A stretch of 25,102 nucleotides of DNA from the NCBI GenBank assembly GCA_945872285.1, contig CAMBZR010000047.1, positions 1 to 25,102 of the forward strand, in the 5' to 3' direction. The notes below the pieces were generated by a model, which saw only the letters and a list, made by a program, of their open reading frames with translations, made no database searches and was not told the DNA's origin. Below, piece by piece: positions 15,078 through 22,467 of the stretch (its first letter is position 1; every line of letters starts with the position of its first letter). The position numbers and the translations under genes were made by a program. The DNA comes from Bordetella parapertussis (lineage in GTDB: Bacteria; Pseudomonadota; Gammaproteobacteria; Burkholderiales; Burkholderiaceae_B).

Positions 15078-15920
15078 GTGAATAAAGTCATGCGACTTGC
15101 CAGAGATGCTTTAGAAAGTGCTGACCCGGGATTTTTAGACTTCGACTCATTGCAGAAGCAGCCCCAGTTTGCCTCGACTCTGGCAAATGGTTTAGCGCTG
15201 CTGGGGTGTTTTGGGCAACGCGCGGCGTTGTGGAGCAACAAAGAGCTGTCTGAGCAGTTGCAGCTGACTAAGCCCACGATAACAAGACTGACTTTTACTT
15301 TGATGGGTCTAGGTTATCTTCGACGAGACAAAGCCTCTGGGCGCTACGCTTTGGGACCCGCAGTGCTGTCGCTTGGCTATCCGTTATTGTCCCAAATGGC
15401 GATCAGACAAATTGCGGCGCCCGAGATGTTGGCACTCACTCAATATGCAAAAGGACCCGTTTCAATAGGGATGCGCGATCGTCTACAAGTCGTTTACGTC
15501 GAGACAGTTACCGGGCAAGACAGTAATTTCACTAAGCCGGGTATCGGCTCGACTCGGCCATTGTTACGCACTGCAATGGGACGCTCACTGCTATATCAAC
15601 ATACCGAGCAAGAGCGACGACATATTTATAAGGGTTTGAGGGCGGCGCAGCAAGAAGAGTTCGATAAGTTTTTAAAGCCTACTGAGCGGGCGCATGAACA
15701 AATTAAGCAACAAGGCTTTTGCTCTGTGGTCGGCGATTGGCAGGCGACGCTCGCAGCTGTCGCGGTGCCCCTGTCAACGGCTTATAACGGTGTTCACTTG
15801 GCGTTTAATTTGACTGTGGCGACCTACGCAGTGACTGAAACAGATTTACAGAAAAACCTTGGTCCAAGACTTGTGCATCTGGTCAGAAGTGTTGAGCGTG
15901 CAATTGGGTTAGGCGTGTAA
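15078..15920 (+). CDS. IclR-family transcriptional regulator
   Basis: 280-residue regulator with an N-terminal winged helix-turn-helix (about 35-92: NKELSEQLQLTKPTITRLTF, then LRRDKASGRYALGPAVLSLG) and a C-terminal IclR effector-binding domain (about 105-275) with MRDRLQVVYVETV and a final VAVPL-type strand. IclR proteins bind small acids or aromatic compounds and repress or activate nearby catabolic genes. It is divergent from the metallophosphoesterase/Bug/amidohydrolase cluster with a palindrome between, and convergent with the oxygenase. Start is GTG 15078 or ATG 15090; neither has a clear ribosome site. Its first ~30 residues before the HTH are longer than usual and mostly polar. It may also control the catabolic cluster beyond the oxygenase; that is speculation. 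Confidence 0.9.
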   Translation: MNKVMRLARDALESADPGFLDFDSLQKQPQFASTLANGLALLGCFGQRAALWSNKELSEQLQLTKPTITRLTFTLMGLGYLRRDKASGRYALGPAVLSLGYPLLSQMAIRQIAAPEMLALTQYAKGPVSIGMRDRLQVVYVETVTGQDSNFTKPGIGSTRPLLRTAMGRSLLYQHTEQERRHIYKGLRAAQQEEFDKFLKPTERAHEQIKQQGFCSVVGDWQATLAAVAVPLSTAYNGVHLAFNLTVATYAVTETDLQKNLGPRLVHLVRSVERAIGLGV

Positions 15921-16001
15921 CGAATGAGTTGGCGATACGCTTTGTATTGGCCAGCAATGCTTGTAAATAGAGGTCAGGAACAGCGATTCAAAATAGGCCG
16001 G

Positions 16002-17006
16002 TTATTGTTGACTCTCTTTTTGTTCTTGACGATAGGCGTAAGTTCCATCGTATCGGGCCGTAATGTAGTCGCCTGCGACAATGGGTGGGTACTGTTCAGG
16101 ATTTTCGGCAGACGCGCAATTCGGTAAGCAACTGATGACGGCGTCATAATCAGGATCATAAAAAACCGGAATGGAATACCGCTCTCGTCCAGAACGATTG
16201 ATGACGCGGTGGGGTGTGGACACGAAGAGGTGATTTGACCAGCGCTCAAGCATATCGCCAATATTGATTACAAATGTGTTTGCAATTGGTGCAGCATCCA
16301 TCCACTGTCCTGATCGATTTTTTACTTGTAGGCCTCCAACTTCGTCTTGCCACAAAATGGTGATTGCGCCATAGTCTGTGTGCTCCGCTGCGCCAAATTG
16401 CTCATCAGAGTGACTGGGCTCTTGATGGGGGTAGTGCAACAAACGCGCGCGTACAAGAGGACGCTTGTAGCGTTCTCGAAAAAAATTTGTGGGTAGTTGT
16501 AATGTCAATGCAAAGGCTTCTAGAATTTTTTGACCTAATTCAAAAATCTCGAAATAGTAGCGTTCGAGTATTCGACGCCAAGCGAGTTCGTCTTTTGGCC
16601 ATTGATTGAGGCCGATCAGCGTTTTGCCTTCTAAGACTAGAGGGTCGTCGGCGGTGAAGGGAAAGGCAAAGTTAAAACTCTCTTTTAAATCGGCAAATTT
16701 ACGCCCAGGCTGTTTCGTTTGAGCAAAGGGGACATAACCGCGATGAGCCTGATTCACTTGGATTGAACGTTTACATGACTCAGGGAGTGAAAAAAAATAT
16801 TTCGACGCAATCTGCACTGCGTCCAAGAGCTCAGGCGGGATGTTGTGGGCTTTGACGTAAAAGAAACCGATTTCAACTGAAGCCTGCCGGATCTGTTCAG
16901 CTACAACTGCAATCTGAGCCGTATCTGACGAGAACAAAGGGCTAACATCAATCACCGGAACTTGATTCGAACCCTGATCTTGGGTGAATAACACTTCTTG
17001 ACTCAT
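16002..17006 (-). CDS. 2-oxoglutarate/Fe(II)-dependent oxygenase (isopenicillin N synthase-like)
   Basis: 334-residue non-heme iron oxygenase. The N-terminal DIOX_N-type segment includes VPVIDVSPL (about 16-24) and EIGFFYVKAHNIP. The catalytic core carries the HxD...H iron triad His209-x-Asp211...His266 (AEHTDYGAITIL; STPHRV) and the Arg276-x-Ser278 pair (ERYSIPVF) that binds the 2-oxoglutarate C5 carboxylate. Such enzymes hydroxylate, desaturate or ring-open small molecules using O2 and 2-oxoglutarate. The gene diverges across 107 bases from the Bug/lyase/PrpD operon, so it may perform the first oxidative step of that pathway. Substrate not predictable. It converges with the IclR gene, with 81 bases between their stops and no clear terminator. 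Confidence 0.9.
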   Translation of the reverse strand: MSQEVLFTQDQGSNQVPVIDVSPLFSSDTAQIAVVAEQIRQASVEIGFFYVKAHNIPPELLDAVQIASKYFFSLPESCKRSIQVNQAHRGYVPFAQTKQPGRKFADLKESFNFAFPFTADDPLVLEGKTLIGLNQWPKDELAWRRILERYYFEIFELGQKILEAFALTLQLPTNFFRERYKRPLVRARLLHYPHQEPSHSDEQFGAAEHTDYGAITILWQDEVGGLQVKNRSGQWMDAAPIANTFVINIGDMLERWSNHLFVSTPHRVINRSGRERYSIPVFYDPDYDAVISCLPNCASAENPEQYPPIVAGDYITARYDGTYAYRQEQKESQQ

Positions 17007-17065
17007 TGAGGTCGCCCCGCTACATTGACTTTTGATTTGCGAACATTAGTCCTTTTTTCCTCTTC

Positions 17066-17081
17066 CATCAACGCCTTGATG
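17066..17081. promoter_or_regulatory. 16-bp palindrome in the oxygenase/Bug divergent promoter region
   Basis: CATCAA (17066-17071) and TTGATG (17076-17081) form a perfect inverted repeat around CGCC, in the gap between the divergent oxygenase and Bug genes. It is a candidate operator for shared control, different in sequence from the IclR-side palindrome. It could equally be a small hairpin in the Bug leader. Confidence 0.4.
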
Positions 17082-17113
17082 CCTAGTGGGTCCAACTCTT
17101 TTTAGAAGCCGTG

Positions 17114-18094
17114 ATGATGCCTTCGAAGCCCTTCATATTCTATCTGCGTGCACTTTTGTGCTCTTTTGGCTTACTGTGCATGCTCAATGCGTCGGCCGAT
17201 TTTCCGGATAAGCCTATCAAAATTTTGGTGGGTTTTGCACCCGGCGGAGGCTCCGATATCCTCGCACGTACGGTTGCTCCGGCACTTGGCGAGGCACTTG
17301 GCCAAGCAGTGATAGTCGATAACCTTCCGGGTGCAGGCGGTAACCGCGCGATGGCAGAGGTGGCGCGCGCGAAACCTGATGGCTATACGCTTCTAATGGG
17401 AACCCCTGGGCTTGCCACGAATGCCAGTCTTTACAGTAATTTAGGCTTTGACCCGCTGACGGCTTTTGAACCGATCGGGTTAATCGGCAGTGTTCAAAAT
17501 GTGCTTCTTGTACAAAAGGATCTGCCGGTCAATTCTGTGGCAGAGCTGATTGCATATATCAAGGCGCGACCCGGAAAGCTTAATTATGCCTCGCCTGGCA
17601 CGGGTACTTCGTTGCACTTGGCGGGCGAGCTTTTTAAAGCTGGCGCCGGTCTGGACATTGTGCATGTCCCCTATAAGGGAGGCGGACAGGCCATGACCGA
17701 TTTAATGTCAGGTCAGGTCGCACTTATGTTTAATGTGTTGCCGTCAGCGCTTCCTCAAATCAAGGCTGGCACGGTTAAAGCGCTCGCTGTCACTGGTCGC
17801 GAACGTGCGTCTGTCTTGCCTGATCTACCAACCATGATCGAGTCTGGAGTGTCGAATTACACGGCGTTTACTTGGAATGGACTTTTAGCGCCAAGCGCCA
17901 CACCTCCTCAGGTGATTCTAGCAATCAATACTGCGATACAAAAAATATTAGCCACACCCGAAATGGCAAAGCGCTACGCATCGCTTGGAACCGATGTGAT
18001 GTCTGGAGCGCCAGATACCTTCAAGAGACTCATCCAAGATGAGACCAAAAAATGGCGACAAATCATAGAAACTAATGGCTTGAAGGCGGAATAG
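17114..18094 (+). CDS. Bug/TctC-family binding protein leading the catabolic operon
   Basis: 326 residues from ATG 17114; GTG 17111 and ATG 17117 are in frame, but AGAAG (17104-17108) is best spaced for 17114. Signal peptide with core LLCSFGLLCML ends ASA|D (about 28). Mature start FPDKPIKILVGFAPGGGSDILAR (Asp48), then DNLPGAGGNRAMAEV, PDGYTLLMG and VPYKGGGQA, all typical. First gene of the rightward series and likely the binding protein for that pathway's starting compound or an intermediate. The next gene begins about 80 bases after it, with no terminator seen. No permease genes in the window. Confidence 0.92.
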   Translation: MMPSKPFIFYLRALLCSFGLLCMLNASADFPDKPIKILVGFAPGGGSDILARTVAPALGEALGQAVIVDNLPGAGGNRAMAEVARAKPDGYTLLMGTPGLATNASLYSNLGFDPLTAFEPIGLIGSVQNVLLVQKDLPVNSVAELIAYIKARPGKLNYASPGTGTSLHLAGELFKAGAGLDIVHVPYKGGGQAMTDLMSGQVALMFNVLPSALPQIKAGTVKALAVTGRERASVLPDLPTMIESGVSNYTAFTWNGLLAPSATPPQVILAINTAIQKILATPEMAKRYASLGTDVMSGAPDTFKRLIQDETKKWRQIIETNGLKAE

Positions 18095-18173
18095 ACGATC
18101 AAACGCCTTCGCTAATCTTCTTCATTGCTTGACGGTTTTCTGCTCTTCTTCTAACTACGACTTCGGAAACCTA

Positions 18174-19157
18174 ATGACCAGCAACGTACCTGTTCAACCT
18201 AAAACGAAAGCACGGATATTACGAGAACTGCTTGCAGGCAAGCGGCCGATTGTGTCGTGTGGTGTTTATGATGGCTATAGCGCCATGATGGTTGAGGCAA
18301 TGGGCTTCAAGACGGCTGCGACCACAGGGGCCGGGCTTGCGAATTCTGTCCTAGGCGTACCGGATATTGGCATTTTTAGCTTGCGCGATAACGTTGATAC
18401 CTGCCGAAACATCGCTCGAGCAGTCTCGATTCCGATAATGGCTGATGCCGATACAGGCTATGGAAATGCCGTGACGGTATACCACGTGGTGCAGTACTTT
18501 GAAGAGGCCGGAGTTGTAGGCATCAACATTGAAGATCAACTCATGCCAAAGCGTTGCGGCCATATGAACGGCAAAGAGTTAGTCGAAACCAGCGAGATGA
18601 CGCAAAAAATTACGGCGGCGATCAAAGCAAAAAAAGATACAGACTTCATTATCAATGCGCGTACCGATGCTATTGCCGTCGAGGGCATTGAAGGGACGAT
18701 CATACGAATTCGAGAATACGTCGCCGCTGGCGCCGACATGATTTATGCGGATGCCATTCGTAGCGAAGATGACATCGCACGCGTCGTAGAGGCTGCGCGC
18801 GGGGTACCGGTTAATGTCAACATGGGATTTGGCTTGCGGATACGACCCACGTCACCTTTGATTTCACTCACGCGTTTGGCTGAACTGGGCGTCGCGCGTG
18901 TGAGTTTGCCAAGATTGCTTCCGGCTGCAGCGCTTTCTGGCATGAAAAAAGCGCTTGAAGCGCTTAAGCAATGTATGGATACCGGCGAGCTAACAGATCG
19001 CCAGGATCTGCTGGTAGATATGGCTGCCATCACCAAACTTGTTGGCTATGAGCGCATTAACGAACTCGAAAATTCTTTACTCACAGGCGAACAAATCGCT
19101 CGCAAGTACGGCGAAGGCGAACGCGATTACGTCGTTAAAAATAAACAAAGTCTCTGA
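18174..19157 (+). CDS. Isocitrate lyase/PEP mutase superfamily lyase (methylisocitrate lyase-like)
   Basis: 327-residue (beta/alpha)8 enzyme of the ICL/PEP mutase superfamily, which cleaves 2-hydroxy (often methylated) di- or tricarboxylates to pyruvate or glyoxylate plus another acid. Mg-binding motif ADADTGYGN (Asp91, Asp93), INIEDQ (Glu120, Asp121) and the lyase signature KRCGH (126-130) with Cys128. The Cys argues for a C-C lyase such as PrpB or dimethylmalate lyase rather than a phosphomutase. It is about 30 residues longer than E. coli PrpB at the C terminus. ATG 18174 is chosen over upstream TTG 18129 because GGAAA precedes it and the fold begins soon after. Two PrpD-like genes follow in the same series, echoing the methylcitrate cycle, though prpC is absent here. 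Exact substrate unknown. Confidence 0.87.
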   Translation: MTSNVPVQPKTKARILRELLAGKRPIVSCGVYDGYSAMMVEAMGFKTAATTGAGLANSVLGVPDIGIFSLRDNVDTCRNIARAVSIPIMADADTGYGNAVTVYHVVQYFEEAGVVGINIEDQLMPKRCGHMNGKELVETSEMTQKITAAIKAKKDTDFIINARTDAIAVEGIEGTIIRIREYVAAGADMIYADAIRSEDDIARVVEAARGVPVNVNMGFGLRIRPTSPLISLTRLAELGVARVSLPRLLPAAALSGMKKALEALKQCMDTGELTDRQDLLVDMAAITKLVGYERINELENSLLTGEQIARKYGEGERDYVVKNKQSL

Positions 19158-19159
19158 TC

Positions 19160-20089
19160 ATGCAACCACAACGCTACGGCCCTTTCCCTTACACGCCTAT
19201 TCATGCACGTCCAAAGCTGGTTTGGCCGAACAATGCCCGCATCGCTGTTTGGGTCAATCCAAACATTGAATTTTTTGGTTTGGATGATGTGATGCCAGGC
19301 AATACGAATGAGCGTGTTGCGCGAGAGCACGCCAAGATTCCGAATGTCCGTAACTGGTCGGTGCGCGACTATGGTAATCGCGTCGGGGTCTGGCGGCTCT
19401 TCGACGTTTTATCCCGTTACAACGCGCGCGCAACAGTGGCGTTGAACAGCGAGGTCTGCGATCATCACCCTGAAATCATTGAGCGTGCCATGCAACTTGA
19501 TTGGGAGCTCATGGGCCATGGTCAAACCAATGCTCGGCGTATTAATGAGATGAGCTCAGAGCAAGAGAGCGAGGCGATTTTTGCAACGGTCGATCGCATT
19601 GAACGTGCCTGTGGTAAGCGACCGCAGGGCTGGTTAGGCCCCGGTCTTGCCGAAACCTGGCATACGCTTGAGCATCTGTCGGCAGCAGGCATACGCTACA
19701 TCTGCGACTGGGTGAATGATGACCAGCCGTACACAATGCAGATTGGGTCGCCGCCGTTGGTGTCGATCCCTTATTCGGTGCAAACCAATGATGTACCGGC
19801 TTACTTTGATATGAAATGTTCTGTACCTGAGTTTGAGCGCATGCTGAAAGATCAGTTTAATGTGTTATGGCGCGAAGGCGCCAATTCTGGTCGTGTGATG
19901 GCAATAGCCGTGCATCCCTTCGTGACGGGGCAACCACATCGAATCGGCGCACTTGATGCCGCATTGGCGCACATCTGCTCGCACGAAGGTGTTTGGCTCG
20001 CTACCGGCAGTGAAATTATGGAGCATTATTTAAAATCCGATTACGCTAAAGCGATGGGGCAGGCGGGCGTGTTAAAAGTGGTAAATTAA
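19160..20089 (+). CDS. Polysaccharide deacetylase-family protein, PuuE/allantoinase-like branch
   Basis: 309-residue NodB-fold protein starting two bases after the lyase stop, so translation is probably coupled. Segments typical of the PuuE-like group: WSVRDYGNRVGVWRL (66-80), a central MGHGQTN (His120), GPGLAETWHTLEHLSAAGIRY, and IPYSVQTNDVPAY (203-215). The usual NodB Asp-Asp motif and H-x3-H zinc pair are not evident; PuuE-type allantoinases work without a metal and also differ there. Relatives hydrolyse cyclic or linear amides rather than sugars, which suits a cluster that also has a HyuA-type subunit. No signal peptide: cytosolic. True sugar deacetylase activity is unlikely from context. 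Function uncertain; family good. Confidence 0.82.
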   Translation: MQPQRYGPFPYTPIHARPKLVWPNNARIAVWVNPNIEFFGLDDVMPGNTNERVAREHAKIPNVRNWSVRDYGNRVGVWRLFDVLSRYNARATVALNSEVCDHHPEIIERAMQLDWELMGHGQTNARRINEMSSEQESEAIFATVDRIERACGKRPQGWLGPGLAETWHTLEHLSAAGIRYICDWVNDDQPYTMQIGSPPLVSIPYSVQTNDVPAYFDMKCSVPEFERMLKDQFNVLWREGANSGRVMAIAVHPFVTGQPHRIGALDAALAHICSHEGVWLATGSEIMEHYLKSDYAKAMGQAGVLKVVN

Positions 20090-20277
20090 TTTTTTGAATG
20101 AAAATTCGATTTGCAACTATTTTTCTAACGTCTTAACTCCATATAATAATTATCATGAGTTGCGGTTGGCGTTTTAGGAAGGTCGAAGTCGAAGTTTTTA
20201 AAAAACACCTGTAGTGTGCCTGACCATTGCATCGTCTCATGCACTGTACAACATTGGCTGGTTATGGGAATCTCTAA

Positions 20278-21015
20278 ATGAGCGTTGATTCGGAGTATGC
20301 AACAAAAGTTGATTTGGCTGCTTGTTACCGCTTGATGGTTAAGTACGGCATGACCGATATTATTTACAACCACATCACAGCTCAGGTGCCGGGTAATGAG
20401 AAACTGTTTTTCATTAACGGGTTTGGGCTTCACTACAGCGAAGTATGTGCTTCTAACCTCTACACAGTCGACCTTGAGGGCAACGTCGTACAAAAGCCCG
20501 ATCTTCCTTTTGGCATCTCAAGGGCTGGCTATGTTATCCATAGCGCGATCCACGCGGCGAGGGATGATGTACGGTGCATCATTCATACCCACACTCGTGC
20601 AGGGATGGCAGTATCCTCACTGAAAGAGGGGCTCTTGCCTTTGACGCAGACTGCAATGCGATTTTATGAACGCATCGCTTACCACGACTATGAAGGCCCG
20701 GCAGTGGATTCGGACGAACAAAAAAGGCTAGTGGCCGATCTTGGTTCACACAACGCCATGATTTTGCGTAACCATGGTTTGCTGACCTGTGGGGCAACCG
20801 TTGCAGAGGCTTTTAACCTGATGCTTTGGCTCGAGACAGCTTGTAAGGCACAGGTCGATACGTTGGCCATGGGTAGAGAAATTATCGTGCCTGATGAGGT
20901 TGTGCTGAATCGCACGGCTCGGTTGTATGACCCAGACGTACGTAAATTTGGGCTGCTAGAGTGGGACGCCATGTTGCGACTGTTAGACCGAGATGATCCA
21001 AGTTATCGAAATTAG
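20278..21015 (+). CDS. Class II aldolase/adducin-family protein
   Basis: 245-residue zinc-dependent fold of the fuculose-1-phosphate aldolase type. Zn ligands are present: His103 and His105 (IIHTHTRAG) and His166 (LRNHGLLTCG). The catalytic Glu, which in FucA (Glu73) comes four residues before a His, is Gly84 here (SRAGYVIH); many adducin-like members share this, so ordinary retro-aldol chemistry is doubtful and decarboxylation or another Zn reaction is possible. GGGAA at 20266-20270 supports the start. The gene follows a 188-base AT-rich gap with no clear terminator, so it could have its own promoter. It precedes the PrpD pair by about 60 bases. Confidence 0.87.
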   Translation: MSVDSEYATKVDLAACYRLMVKYGMTDIIYNHITAQVPGNEKLFFINGFGLHYSEVCASNLYTVDLEGNVVQKPDLPFGISRAGYVIHSAIHAARDDVRCIIHTHTRAGMAVSSLKEGLLPLTQTAMRFYERIAYHDYEGPAVDSDEQKRLVADLGSHNAMILRNHGLLTCGATVAEAFNLMLWLETACKAQVDTLAMGREIIVPDEVVLNRTARLYDPDVRKFGLLEWDAMLRLLDRDDPSYRN

Positions 21016-21024
21016 GTCATCAAA

Positions 21025-21098
21025 TACGAAGAGGACTAAGTGTGAGTAGTTTGATAACAATTATGAAGGGGACTTGGTGTGAGTAGTTTGACAACGAT
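21025..21098 (+). repeat. 37-nt tandem duplication of a ribosome site and start codon
   Basis: 21025-21061 and 21062-21098 abut and match at 31 of 37 positions, including 15 in a row (GTGTGAGTAGTTTGA). Each copy holds a purine-rich ribosome site (GAAGAGGA; GAAGGGGA) six or seven bases before GTGAGTAGTTTGA. The second GTG (21079) starts the PrpD-like gene. The first (21042) starts a 14-codon frame that ends at TAG 21084-21086, overlapping the true start by eight bases. The period is not a multiple of three, so the first start cannot read into the gene. Confidence 0.85.
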
Positions 21099-22467
21099 GG
21101 CGTCTAATTGGTTTACAAAGTTGCATTACTCTGATCTTCCGCCCGATATTGTTCGTGAAACACAAAGGGCAATTCTAAATACGCTAGCTGTCGCAACTGC
21201 TGCAAGTGGCCTTGAATATGGTCCGCCGGTTCAGGCTACTGCGCGCGATCTTGGCGGTGGTGGCCGCTCAGTCATTTTTGGCTTTGGTGATAACACGTCG
21301 GTCACTGCAGCTGCCTTTGCCAACGCAACGCTGGTGTCTTCGTTGGCCTATGATGATTCGCATACTGAGACACTGATACATGTGTATGGCACGATCGTTA
21401 GCACGGTGCTTTCAATGGCTGCCGAGCACTCATTGACTGGACAAGAAGCGTTGACGATCATTGCCGGTGCCAGTGAATTGACTTGTAGAGTTGGTGTGAT
21501 TGCGCCCACCGCCTTTCATAGGCAAGGGTTGCATCCCACCGGGATCATTGGCGCCTTTGGTGCGGCTTTTGCTGCGGCACATGTGTTGCAACTCGATGCC
21601 AACAAGATGGTTCACGCCCTGGGTATCGTTGGAAACATGGCGTCTGGGATTAACCAGTGCTGGGTGGATGGTACGTGGTCGCAGCTCGTAGATAACGGTT
21701 GGGCAGCCCAAGCGGGTATCACAGCTGCGACGTTAGCCAAACACGGCTATACCGGGCCTTCTGAAGTGCTAGAAGGCCCCTTGGGTTTGTTTCATAGCCA
21801 CATACCTGACAAAGATTATGTATTCAATTTTTCTCGAATGACCGACCAGCTTGGGTCACTCTGGGAAATGCGAGAAATCGAGATCAAACCTTATCCCTGT
21901 GGCCATGTTAGCCAACCCTTTGTCGACTGTATTTTAAATTTACATCAACAAGGGTTACGCAGCGAAAACGTTGAAACGCTGACTTGCCTTGTGGCAGACT
22001 GGATGGTACCAGTCGTATGCGAACCCATAGAAAGAAAAAAGCGTCCAACGAGTGCTTGGCATGGGCGCGTCAGTTTGCCGTACACAATTGCTGAGGGACT
22101 ACATTTTGGTCAATTAAATGCCGCGAGCTATCGCACTGAAAACCTTTCGTCTCCTGAATTGCTTGCCTTGATTGATAAGATTGAGTATCAGATCGATCAA
22201 ACTGCGGTGTCAGGTCGAAACTATAAAGGTTGGATTAAAGCTGTTGATAAAAATGGTAAAGCCTACGAGGCGATTAAATTTGATGCGCCTGACTCGAACC
22301 GCTCAATGTCCGAGTCAAATTTCTTACGAAAAATAACAAATTGTTTTAAGCTGGGAGCTAAGCAAACCAATCTAGACGCCTTGCAATCGGCTGTCGCAGC
22401 CTTGCCACAAGCAAGCTCTCTTCGTGATCTCCTGAACGCTTGTGAGGCCTTGACTGATCATGCCTAA
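21079..22467 (+). CDS. MmgE/PrpD family protein (first of tandem pair)
   Basis: 462 residues, normal for the family, whose known members are 2-methylcitrate dehydratase, cis-aconitate decarboxylase and iminodisuccinate epimerase. The all-helical N-terminal domain carries AYDDSHTETLIH (90-101) and GVIAPTAFHRQGLHPTGI; KPYPCGH (270-276) matches the K/P-x-YP-x-C/G active-site loop. After the DDSH motif it reads IHVYGT where its partner has IHASTP, so the two active sites differ. GTG start with AAGGGGA six bases upstream. Its end overlaps the next gene by eight bases, indicating coupled translation of the pair. No metal cofactor or Fe-S site expected. Substrate unknown. Confidence 0.88.
   Translation: MSSLTTMASNWFTKLHYSDLPPDIVRETQRAILNTLAVATAASGLEYGPPVQATARDLGGGGRSVIFGFGDNTSVTAAAFANATLVSSLAYDDSHTETLIHVYGTIVSTVLSMAAEHSLTGQEALTIIAGASELTCRVGVIAPTAFHRQGLHPTGIIGAFGAAFAAAHVLQLDANKMVHALGIVGNMASGINQCWVDGTWSQLVDNGWAAQAGITAATLAKHGYTGPSEVLEGPLGLFHSHIPDKDYVFNFSRMTDQLGSLWEMREIEIKPYPCGHVSQPFVDCILNLHQQGLRSENVETLTCLVADWMVPVVCEPIERKKRPTSAWHGRVSLPYTIAEGLHFGQLNAASYRTENLSSPELLALIDKIEYQIDQTAVSGRNYKGWIKAVDKNGKAYEAIKFDAPDSNRSMSESNFLRKITNCFKLGAKQTNLDALQSAVAALPQASSLRDLLNACEALTDHA

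Noticed and set aside
18743..19036. 97-codon antisense frame within the lyase gene
   Set aside because: A shadow of a strongly coding sense frame with all lyase motifs; composition explains the open frame.
20141..20160. AT-rich ATAATAATTATCATGA resembling a Fur box
   Set aside because: It does not align with the 19-bp consensus over both halves, and the downstream gene is not an iron gene.
20154..20210. 18-codon frame starting ATGAGTTGC in the gap before the aldolase gene
   Set aside because: No ribosome site, no recognisable product; expected by chance.
20228..20243. TGCAT...ATGCA small inverted repeat upstream of the aldolase gene
   Set aside because: Only five bases per arm, common by chance.
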